Below, in pieces: positions 1 to 5,614 of a stretch of 6,013 nt of DNA (position 1 is the first letter of the stretch; the number at the start of each line of letters is the position of its first letter). The notes under the pieces are model-generated. The model was not told where the DNA came from. It searched no databases and saw only the letters and a program-made list of their open reading frames with translations. The stretch comes from Flavobacteriales bacterium. Its GTDB lineage: Bacteria > Bacteroidota > Bacteroidia > Flavobacteriales > PHOS-HE28. The translations under genes and the position numbers were made by a program. The DNA is taken from assembly GCA_008016945.1 (NCBI GenBank), contig SSGN01000231.1, positions 1 to 6,013 of the forward strand, given 5' to 3'.

Positions 1-610
1 GCAGGTAGTCGTTGGTGAGGTGGCGCACCACCCGCGCCTTGAAGTTGGTGCTCCATTTGCTCCCTCCGCTGGCTTGCACAGTGAGGTCGAGTTCGGTGCC
101 GCCCATGGCGCTCATGATCCTCTTGCTCTCGTAGCTCACCTCCACGTTGGTGCCCGTGGCCGCGTCGAAGCAGCTCCCCTGGTTCACCGTGCGCGAGCGT
201 ATGGCCCGGCCTGCGGGCTTCTTCTTTTCCTGCTTTCTCCCGGGCAACTCCGAAGCGGCCACCACCTGGCCCGTGCGATAGTCGAGGTGTACGACCTCCT
301 TGGGCGCATCATCGCCCTTGCCGATCACCACCTCGATGGTCCCCGTTTCTTCCCGGGGATTCCAGTCGTCGCACTTCTTCACACCGTGCTTCGCCTTGAA
401 GTTGTAGTTCCACAGGACCTTGCCGGTGGTGCCGTCCAGCATTTCGAGCTGCTCCATGTCACCGCCGAGAACAAGGCCGAGGTCATCGGTGTATTCGTTC
501 CACCTGGGATCGAAGCTGAACTTGCCTTCCCACACCACCTGGAACGGCTTCTGCGCACTGAGTACGATGGGAAGGATCAGGAGCAGCTGAAGGAGGGTGC
601 GACGCAACAT
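1..610 (-). CDS. Secreted PQQ-like beta-propeller protein, N-terminal part (runs off left edge)
   Basis: The frame starts at ATG 610-608 and stays open for 203 codons to the window edge, so the C-terminus is missing. Residues 1-19 form a signal peptide: MLRR, a Leu/Ile-rich core, then cleavage after LSA before Gln20. The mature part contains short motifs like PQQ-type propeller blades: LDGTTGKVLW at 58-67, LDYRTGQVV at 109-117 and FDAATG at 148-153. A Lys-rich stretch lies near 125-132. By family analogy it would be an exported beta-propeller protein, possibly a scaffold or binding protein. No catalytic residues can be assigned, and only about three motifs are visible, so the fold is inferred. 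The start fits because the signal peptide begins directly there. There is no Shine-Dalgarno sequence and no clear promoter in the 140 bp upstream, so it may be co-transcribed with the T9SS gene ahead of it. Reading frame very likely; function uncertain. Confidence 0.8.
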   Translation of the reverse strand, partial: MLRRTLLQLLLILPIVLSAQKPFQVVWEGKFSFDPRWNEYTDDLGLVLGGDMEQLEMLDGTTGKVLWNYNFKAKHGVKKCDDWNPREETGTIEVVIGKGDDAPKEVVHLDYRTGQVVAASELPGRKQEKKKPAGRAIRSRTVNQGSCFDAATGTNVEVSYESKRIMSAMGGTELDLTVQASGGSKWSTNFKARVVRHLTNDYL

Positions 611-660
611 GGTATGGAGAGTTGAGGTGTCCTTTTCGGTTCGATGGGCTCGCATGGGCG

Positions 661-676
661 GCACTTCCCGAAGTGC
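661..676. repeat. Perfect short hairpin upstream of the PQQ-like gene
   Basis: GCACTT and AAGTGC form a perfect 6-bp inverted repeat around CCCG (CGGG on the minus strand). It lies 51-66 bp before the start of the leftward gene at 610, so it would sit in that gene's leader if the RNA comes from the T9SS gene or from a closer promoter. No T-run follows on the minus strand, so it is not a standard terminator. It could be an mRNA hairpin or a small dimeric operator; the sequence does not distinguish these. Confidence 0.4.
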
Positions 677-706
677 ACGGATCCCCCAGGCGATCGTTCA
701 GTCGAT

Positions 707-732
707 GAGCACGACAGGCTCAGCCAGTGCTC
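707..732 (-). repeat. Inverted repeat just after the T9SS gene
   Basis: GAGCAC (707-712) and GTGCTC (727-732) are perfect complements 14 nt apart. The spacer can form an inner GGC/GCC pairing with a three-base loop. It begins 18 nt past the stop of the leftward gene ending at 751, where a transcript-end hairpin would be expected. No T-run follows, so it may only stabilise the 3' end or be chance. Weak call. Confidence 0.3.
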
Positions 733-750
733 CGTGAAGGGCCGCTCCGA

Positions 751-1644
751 TCACTGCTTCAGGATGCGGGCGGACCGCTGTCCACGACCATCGCGCACGA
801 TCACGGAATAGGGCCCGCTGGCCAGTGTGTTGACGTCCAGTACGAGTGTCGTTCGCACGTCGCGGCCGCTCCGCAGCACGCGACCCTGGGCATCGATGAG
901 GTCCCAGGTGCTCGCACCCGTCAGACCACCGATGTTCACCACGTCCGTGGCCGGGAGCGGAAAGATGCTGAGGGGTTGCGCCATCGACGCTTCCTCCACA
1001 CCCACCTGTGCATCACCAAAAACCAGGATCTGACCTTCGCCGTCGATGTTCACCAGTTCCATCACGGGATCGGTCCGGTAGAAGTTGATGGCGCCGCTGG
1101 TGCTGGCGACCTTCACCACGTTGGTATAGGTGCCCGTGGGCAGGATCACCGTGCCATACCCCATGTAGGCCCGCGATACGCTGTATTCGGTGCCGTCGTA
1201 CTCATAGTAGTCGATGAACCAGTCCTCATAGGCCATGGGGAACTGCAATGGCGTTTTCGGGTCGGTGTAGACCGTGGGGTCGCTTCCGCCGATCTCCTGG
1301 CCCAGCATGTCCAATTGGGCCGACTGCAGGTTGAAGTAGGTGTACGTGGTACTACCGGGGATGGTCACCGACTGGGCCAGGTTGCTGGTGGGGTAGCTGG
1401 CGGCGTACGGTGTACCGGCCGGGGCCATGAACGTGGTGCTCCCCGCGTTCATCGTCAAGGTGGCGCTGCTGAAGTCCCAGGTCACATTGGCCCCATCGGC
1501 GTTGGGGTCACTCGCACCGGGATCGGTCACCAGGTGTATCGCATAGGTGTTGCCCATCACCTGCACATCGGCAGACTGAAGGATCGGCTGGGCCGTGGCG
1601 GCAACGGGAACGAGCAACAGAAGAGAAGCGTAGCGTGCGTTCAT
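751..1644 (-). CDS. Secreted protein with T9SS type A C-terminal sorting domain
   Basis: A 297-aa protein. Residues 1-19 are a signal peptide (MNARYASLLLLVPVAATAQ), sending it across the inner membrane by Sec. The last 70-75 residues match the T9SS type A sorting domain: a PLPATD motif at 229-234 (the usual form is PNPA.D), then the alternating strand pattern with DAQGRVL at 251-257, LASGPYSVIV at 274-283 and a basic tail ending ARILKQ. This domain directs export through the outer membrane, after which it is normally removed. The central region (about 50-200) is rich in Thr, Ser, Tyr and Gly, including WDFSSATL and the LPTGTYTNVVKV segment seen in many uncharacterised Bacteroidota secreted proteins. 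I recognise no enzyme motif, so the function is unknown. The frame extends 15 codons further upstream, but Met at 1644 is preferred because the signal peptide starts there. It lies 98 bp after the response regulator. Confidence 0.92.
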   Translation of the reverse strand: MNARYASLLLLVPVAATAQPILQSADVQVMGNTYAIHLVTDPGASDPNADGANVTWDFSSATLTMNAGSTTFMAPAGTPYAASYPTSNLAQSVTIPGSTTYTYFNLQSAQLDMLGQEIGGSDPTVYTDPKTPLQFPMAYEDWFIDYYEYDGTEYSVSRAYMGYGTVILPTGTYTNVVKVASTSGAINFYRTDPVMELVNIDGEGQILVFGDAQVGVEEASMAQPLSIFPLPATDVVNIGGLTGASTWDLIDAQGRVLRSGRDVRTTLVLDVNTLASGPYSVIVRDGRGQRSARILKQ

Positions 1645-1673
1645 GCGGAGGATGTTTGCGCAAGGTTCCGCCG

Positions 1674-1687
1674 GATCCGCACGGATC
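1674..1687. repeat. Perfect inverted repeat before the T9SS gene
   Basis: GATCCG-CA-CGGATC is a perfect 6+2+6 dyad 30-43 bp upstream of ATG 1644. Its symmetry and position suit an operator or a leader hairpin. A LuxR-type regulator encoded next door is a conceivable binder, but this is only inference, and GATC-containing words are common throughout the window, which weakens the case. Confidence 0.35.
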
Positions 1688-1697
1688 ACAATACCAC

Positions 1698-1709
1698 TTT
1701 CATGTGAAA
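1698..1709. repeat. Small dyad TTTCA-TG-TGAAA
   Basis: A perfect 5+2+5 inverted repeat 54-65 bp upstream of the T9SS start, in one of the few AT-rich patches of the window. The second arm overlaps the T-run of the proposed terminator of the regulator gene (T-run on the minus strand). It could be an operator half-site pair near a promoter, but no match to the Bacteroidota -7 element TAnnTTTG was found here. Confidence 0.3.
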
Positions 1710-1743
1710 AATCGGCCGGGCGCCACCACTAAGGCCACCCGAT
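1707..1743 (-). terminator. Possible intrinsic terminator of the two-component operon
   Basis: On the minus strand the last base of the regulator's stop codon begins ATCGG (1743-1739), which pairs with CCGAT (1715-1711). After one mismatch, three further pairs including a G-U follow (1737-1735 with 1717-1719). The loop is about 15 nt. The 3' arm runs straight into TTTTT (1711-1707). Hairpin plus U-run directly after the stop codon is the classic arrangement, but the stem is imperfect and the U-run short, so some read-through into the T9SS gene is plausible. Confidence 0.42.
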
Positions 1744-2381
1744 CAGCGCGGGTAGAGCTTGTTGAGCGCGTCGGTGCGCGAGCTCACCTGCAATTTGTCG
1801 TACAGGTTGCGGATGTGCGTGCGCACCGTCTCGATGCTCAGGTGCAGGCCATCGGCGATCTCCTTGTAGCGCTGGCCGGTGGCGAGGCGGTCGAGCACCT
1901 GCCGTTCCCGCTCGCTGAGAAGTTCCCACTCCTTGGCCTGCTTGCGTGGCGCACTGAAACTGGCAAGCACGCGGCGAGCGATGCCCGGGCTCATGGGGGA
2001 TCCACCGGCATGCAACGACCGCACCGCCCGAGCCACCTCCTCTGGTCGTGCGTCCTTCAGCAGGTAGCCCGTGGCCCCGGCACAAAGGGCGTTGAAAAGG
2101 CTCTCGTCATCGTCCTGCACGGTGCAGACCAGCACCTGGGTGGTACGCGAGATCTGTTTCGTCCGTTCCGTGCAGGTGATCCCGTTCATGCCCGGCAGGT
2201 TGAGGTCCATGATCACCACCGCAGGCTGGATCCCCGACAGATCCACAAGGAACCCTTCCGCGTCGGAATATGCGCCGACCACTTCCATGCCAGGATCCGC
2301 TTCCAATGATTCCATGAAGGCTTCCCGCAGCACCGCATCGTCCTCCACGATGCACAACCGTATGCGCCCTGGTTCATTCAT
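1743..2381 (-). CDS. NarL/FixJ-family response regulator
   Basis: A 212-aa DNA-binding response regulator. The receiver domain covers about residues 7-122: acidic pocket E13-D14-D15, phospho-acceptor Asp59 in VVIMDLNLPGMNG, Thr87 in VLVCTVQDDDE, and Lys109 in GYLLKDA. All key residues are present, so it should be phosphorylatable. A linker follows, then a LuxR-type helix-turn-helix at about 153-210 (LSERERQVLDRLATG, KEIADGLHLSIETVRTHIRN, SRTDALNKL). It is the expected partner of the HisKA_3 kinase encoded directly upstream, since HisKA_3 kinases typically pair with NarL-type regulators. The frame is open further upstream, but ATG 2381 is preferred: it places the first beta strand (RLCIVEDD) seven residues in, as is usual, and overlaps the kinase stop by only 8 nt. 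The next in-frame Met (2447) would add 22 residues unlike a receiver. Target genes are unknown. Confidence 0.95.
   Translation of the reverse strand: MNEPGRIRLCIVEDDAVLREAFMESLEADPGMEVVGAYSDAEGFLVDLSGIQPAVVIMDLNLPGMNGITCTERTKQISRTTQVLVCTVQDDDESLFNALCAGATGYLLKDARPEEVARAVRSLHAGGSPMSPGIARRVLASFSAPRKQAKEWELLSERERQVLDRLATGQRYKEIADGLHLSIETVRTHIRNLYDKLQVSSRTDALNKLYPR
2374..2381 (-). other. Start/stop overlap ATGAATGA coupling kinase and regulator
   Basis: The regulator's ATG (2381-2379) lies just before the kinase's TGA stop (2376-2374) in the 8-nt string ATGAATGA. No Shine-Dalgarno sequence precedes this ATG, so re-initiation by ribosomes finishing the kinase is the likely way the regulator is translated. 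This would hold the two proteins in a set ratio. Confidence 0.75.
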
Positions 2382-5300
2382 CCAGGTGCAAAGATCGCCC
2401 TTGCACCCGCACGGTGGTTCCGCGCCCGGGTGTGGAGTTTCGTTCATAGTGCGCCCCCAGTTCTTCGGCGCGTTGGCGCATGTTGTCCGTTCCGTGGCCC
2501 CCGCCTTGTGGTGCGGCCGTGCCGATGCCTCTTCCATCGTCCGCCACTTCGAAGATGAAGCCATCCGTGTCCTCGACCCACCGCACCTGGATGGTCTTCG
2601 CGCCGCTGTACTTGCGGGCGTTGTGCAAGGCTTCCTTGGCGATCAGGAAGAGGTTGCGGCGGAAGGTCCCGTTGATGGGGCGTTGCGGCAGTGGTTCGGG
2701 CAGATCGAACACCAGCGCGGCATCGGTGTCCTCAAATAGGTCGCTGGCGTGCTCACGTATGCGGATCAGCAGCGCATCGAGCGTGCCATGGCGCGGGTCG
2801 TTCAGCCACACCACGTCGCGCAGGTTCTCCAGCAACTCACCGCTGATGTCACCCAATTTCTCGAACCGCTCCGCGCTATCCTGTTCGCGCTTGGGCGATC
2901 GCGCGAGGGCCGTCATGCGGGCCAGACCGCTGCCCACATCGTCGTGGATGTCGCGGGCCAACCGCATGCGCATGCGCAGTTCACGTGTTTCGCGCTCGGC
3001 CTCGGCCAGCTTGCGTTGCATGCGGCGGCGGTAGGTACGCATCCACACCCAGGTGATGAGCAGCACGAGGAAAAGGCCGGAGAGCACCATGGCCCAGGGA
3101 CTCGCCCAGAACGGACGTACCACCACCACGGTGAGCAGTTCCTGCGTTGCACCTTGCACCCCGTCCGCGTTCATCCCGATCACCTCCAGGGTGAATGTTC
3201 CCGGTGGCACATTGTTCAAGGTGATGGACGTGCCCGCTGCGGCGGTGGTCCAGGCGTCGCGATAGCCGGACATGCGCCATTTGAAGGTGTTCCTCTCCGG
3301 AGCGCTGAATTCGAGTACGGCGAGTTCCAGGTTCATCTCATTGCGCGGATAGGGCAGCTCAATGCGCGTGGATCCGGAGGCTTGCAAGAGCAGATCACCC
3401 GTATCGTTCCACAAGCGTGTCGCGCGTACCAACGGTCGGTCCGGATCATCGTGCACCTCCTCGGGCACGAAGTGATTGAAGCCGTTGATCCCACCGAAGT
3501 AGTAGCGGCCACTGGCTGAACGGAACCAGGCCTGGCCGTTGAACTCCTTGCTCTGCAGTCCGTCCTTCGTGGAGAAAATGCGGACATCCAACAGGCCACG
3601 TCCTTCTTCTATTCGCGCGCGGCAAAGCCCGTTGTTCGTGCTGATCCACCACGCACTGTCGCCTTCGAGCAGGACGCCGTAGATGTGATCATCGGGCAGC
3701 CCATCGTGCCGGGTGTGGATCCGTAGCAGTGCATGTGTATCCGGATCCACCTCCAGGAGCCCCAGGTTGGAAGTGATGAGCAAGCGTCCATGCTGTAACA
3801 GCACCACCGCACCCAATTTGGGTCCGGCGCGCGCGAGGATCTCCCAGCCCCCTCCCAGCGGCCGCTCGCCTTCCGCAGTCCACACGCGCACACCACTGTT
3901 CACGTAGCTGGACCAGAGTTGTCCCGTTGCGTCAGCGGCCAGGCGATCAACCTGGTTCACCAGTGCCGTTTGCAGGCCCGGATAGTTCAATGGTTCCAGA
4001 TGGATCCGGTCATGCTTGATACTGGCGCGGCGGATGCCTCTGCCTTGCGCGATCAGGATCCCGCCTTGTGGAACATTCAGCAGGAACGCACCGCCCATCA
4101 CATCCATACGGTCGATCACCTTACTGTTCACGGTATTCAGGACGATCACCTCCGTACCGATCTTCAACCAGAGCAAACCGTGCTCGTCGTTGATCACCCG
4201 GCTGATCGTCCGGTCCGGCAGCGCAGTTCCGATGATGGCCGACACGTCGAGCGGTGACAGTCTGCCGGAACGTTCCTCGAACAACGCGGCTCCACCTTGG
4301 TGAAAAGCGATCAGCACCCTGTCCCGGTCCCATTGCGCAAAAGCCCGGACGAACCACGAATCCGGCGCCCATCCCGGCGTAGCGCCAGGTACTACGCGCT
4401 TGAACTTGATGCGTTGTGGGGCGATCAGGAACGCGCCCTTGCCATCGCTCCCTACCCAACAGTTCCCCTGCCGGTCGAACGCGATGCTCGTGAGGCGTAA
4501 TGGCCGATCCTCCGCGGATACCAACGGATGCAACTGGAGGACGTTCCATTGCTCATCCACCTCCATGGCGCCCACGTTGTCCACGGCGAACCATAGCCGC
4601 CCTTCCGGTGATCGGGAGGCGCATTTGCGCCCTGGTGCATTGCGCAGGATGGTCCCGGCTTCAGCGGGTAGCGGCATGGCCGTGCCTCGTTCGTTCACGA
4701 TCCACGCGCCATCGTGGGTGAGGATCAAATTGCCTTCCTGCATCGGCATCACCTCATCCACCTTCCCCGTCACTTCGGGTGGTAGAATGGTCCATCGTTC
4801 CGTACCGCTCACCAGGTCCAGGTCGACCAACGTATCCGGCCAGACGTGAAAGCGGATCCGGTGTCCCAGCGGATCGGTGCTCAGCGCATAGGATGGGCCA
4901 TGGCCACTCGGGAAGGCACGCATCGTACCGCCCTCCATCGTGAGGAAAGTCGCGGAAAGCGGCGAGTAGAACAGGATCCGCCCTTGGTCTGCGCGGAGGA
5001 ATTGCCAGCAACCGTCCGGTGCAACATCGGTGCGGAGATGACTGAAGCGCGCGGTGTGTGCATCGTAACGATCCAGCCCGGTGCCCGTACCGACAAGAAG
5101 ATCGCCATCGTCCAATGCGGTGATGGACCAGATCGCATTGTTGCTCAGGCTGGTGGTGTCCTGCAGATCATGTTTGAAGACACGGTACCGCGTGCCATCG
5201 AAGCGCGCAAGGCCATCGCCCGTACCGAACCAGATGAAACCCAGACTGTCCTGCACCACATGGTTCACCATGCTTTGCGGCAAACCCTGATCCACATCGT

Positions 5301-5388
5301 AGCGCGCTACTCCAGGGTATTGCGCAATAGCACTTCCCACCATCAGTTGCGTGAACGCAACGATCGCCATGGCCGAGCGGGAGAGCAT
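2374..5388 (-). CDS. Two-component-propeller sensor histidine kinase (Y_Y_Y, HisKA_3, HATPase_c)
   Basis: A 1004-aa membrane sensor kinase. Residues 1-23 are a signal peptide (cleavage after AIA-Q). About 30-650 form the periplasmic beta-propeller of reg_prop repeats; clear blades are QDSLGFIWFGTGDGLARFDG (46-65), LLVGTGTGLDRYD (97-109), FDRQGNCWVGSDGKGAFLI (304-322) and SGRYYFGGINGFNHFVPEEV (626-645). A Y_Y_Y domain (about 680-757, with FKWRMSGYRDAW at 702-713) leads to one transmembrane helix at about 764-782. A basic coiled coil follows, then HisKA_3 with phospho-accepting His815 (ARDIHDDVGSGLARM). The ATPase domain shows the N box (E919, N923 in KEALHNARKYSGA), the G1 box DDGRGIG (950-956) and the G2 region GGGHGTDNM. 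All catalytic motifs are intact. Related Bacteroides hybrid regulators carry receiver and AraC domains on the same chain; this one stops after the ATPase and uses a separate regulator. The ligand is unknown. Start: the frame is open 101 codons further, but only Met at 5388 (or 5370) opens directly on a signal peptide. Confidence 0.95.
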   Translation of the reverse strand: MLSRSAMAIVAFTQLMVGSAIAQYPGVARYDVDQGLPQSMVNHVVQDSLGFIWFGTGDGLARFDGTRYRVFKHDLQDTTSLSNNAIWSITALDDGDLLVGTGTGLDRYDAHTARFSHLRTDVAPDGCWQFLRADQGRILFYSPLSATFLTMEGGTMRAFPSGHGPSYALSTDPLGHRIRFHVWPDTLVDLDLVSGTERWTILPPEVTGKVDEVMPMQEGNLILTHDGAWIVNERGTAMPLPAEAGTILRNAPGRKCASRSPEGRLWFAVDNVGAMEVDEQWNVLQLHPLVSAEDRPLRLTSIAFDRQGNCWVGSDGKGAFLIAPQRIKFKRVVPGATPGWAPDSWFVRAFAQWDRDRVLIAFHQGGAALFEERSGRLSPLDVSAIIGTALPDRTISRVINDEHGLLWLKIGTEVIVLNTVNSKVIDRMDVMGGAFLLNVPQGGILIAQGRGIRRASIKHDRIHLEPLNYPGLQTALVNQVDRLAADATGQLWSSYVNSGVRVWTAEGERPLGGGWEILARAGPKLGAVVLLQHGRLLITSNLGLLEVDPDTHALLRIHTRHDGLPDDHIYGVLLEGDSAWWISTNNGLCRARIEEGRGLLDVRIFSTKDGLQSKEFNGQAWFRSASGRYYFGGINGFNHFVPEEVHDDPDRPLVRATRLWNDTGDLLLQASGSTRIELPYPRNEMNLELAVLEFSAPERNTFKWRMSGYRDAWTTAAAGTSITLNNVPPGTFTLEVIGMNADGVQGATQELLTVVVVRPFWASPWAMVLSGLFLVLLITWVWMRTYRRRMQRKLAEAERETRELRMRMRLARDIHDDVGSGLARMTALARSPKREQDSAERFEKLGDISGELLENLRDVVWLNDPRHGTLDALLIRIREHASDLFEDTDAALVFDLPEPLPQRPINGTFRRNLFLIAKEALHNARKYSGAKTIQVRWVEDTDGFIFEVADDGRGIGTAAPQGGGHGTDNMRQRAEELGAHYERNSTPGRGTTVRVQGRSLHLDE

Positions 5389-5519
5389 CGTGCGAAGGTC
5401 CGGTAATTGGTGGAAGCAGAACGGATCGAACTCAACCTGGCAGGTCGATCGGTTCTCGCCTCCGGAAAAACCACCAACCGTTTCGGCGGACGCTTCCAAC
5501 GTACCGAAGAGCGGCAAGC

Positions 5520-5548
5520 TTGTAAGGCCGTACCACGATGTATCTTGT
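5520..5548 (+). promoter_or_regulatory. Candidate Bacteroidota-type promoter for the rightward gene
   Basis: TTG at 5520-5522, an 18-nt spacer, then TATCTTGT at 5541-5548. The Bacteroidota primary sigma factor prefers TTG, 19-21 nt, then TAnnTTTG. The -33 part is present, the spacer is one short, and the -7 part deviates in its last two positions. Transcription would start roughly 60 nt before ATG 5615, which gives a leader containing the dyad at 5563-5582. A weak but position-consistent match. Confidence 0.3.
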
Positions 5549-5562
5549 GGATCACTCCATGG

Positions 5563-5582
5563 ATGCGTCCGATCCGACGCAT
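5563..5582. repeat. 7-bp perfect dyad in the divergent region
   Basis: ATGCGTC and GACGCAT are perfect complements separated by CGATCC. The dyad lies 33-52 bp upstream of ATG 5615 and just downstream of the candidate -7 element, where it could be an operator blocking that promoter or a hairpin in the 5' leader. No T-run follows on either strand, so it is not a terminator. It is the longest perfect dyad I noticed between genes. Confidence 0.45.
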
Positions 5583-5614
5583 GACCTGAGACAACCACCA
5601 ACCTTGAGCATGCC

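Larger units (their letters stand above)
5389..5614. promoter_or_regulatory. Divergent intergenic region between the kinase and the rightward secreted-protein gene
   Basis: These 226 bp must hold the promoters of both divergent units. Rightward there is one plausible promoter-like match and one dyad, listed separately. Leftward, toward the kinase, no good TTG/TAnnTTTG pair was found; TACGTTGG on the minus strand (5503-5496) is the closest -7-like word but has no suitably spaced TTG. The nonamer CCACCAACC occurs twice (5471-5479 and 5596-5604), probably by chance. Confidence 0.6.

Noticed and set aside
20..625. A 201-codon plus-strand open frame at the left edge
   Set aside because: The minus-strand frame over the same DNA encodes a signal peptide and PQQ-like motifs, while this frame gives a low-complexity His/Leu/Ala-rich product without any domain.
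643..660. ATGGGC-TCGC-ATGGGC direct repeat
   Set aside because: Only six bases, not continued in a third copy, and not at a promoter-like position; too short to support a claim.
727..1707. A 326-codon open frame on the plus strand covering the whole T9SS gene
   Set aside because: It mirrors the minus-strand gene, which has a signal peptide and a sorting domain. The plus-strand translation is rich in His, Gly, Arg and Val with no recognisable domain, as expected of an antisense shadow in GC-rich DNA.
2382..2564. Upstream extension of the response regulator by 61 codons
   Set aside because: It lies entirely inside the kinase's ATPase region and has no receiver-like sequence; the conserved receiver begins right after Met at 2381.
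5471..5604. CCACCAACC present twice in the divergent region
   Set aside because: A nine-base, low-complexity C/A word 125 bp apart, without further matching flanks, is likely chance.
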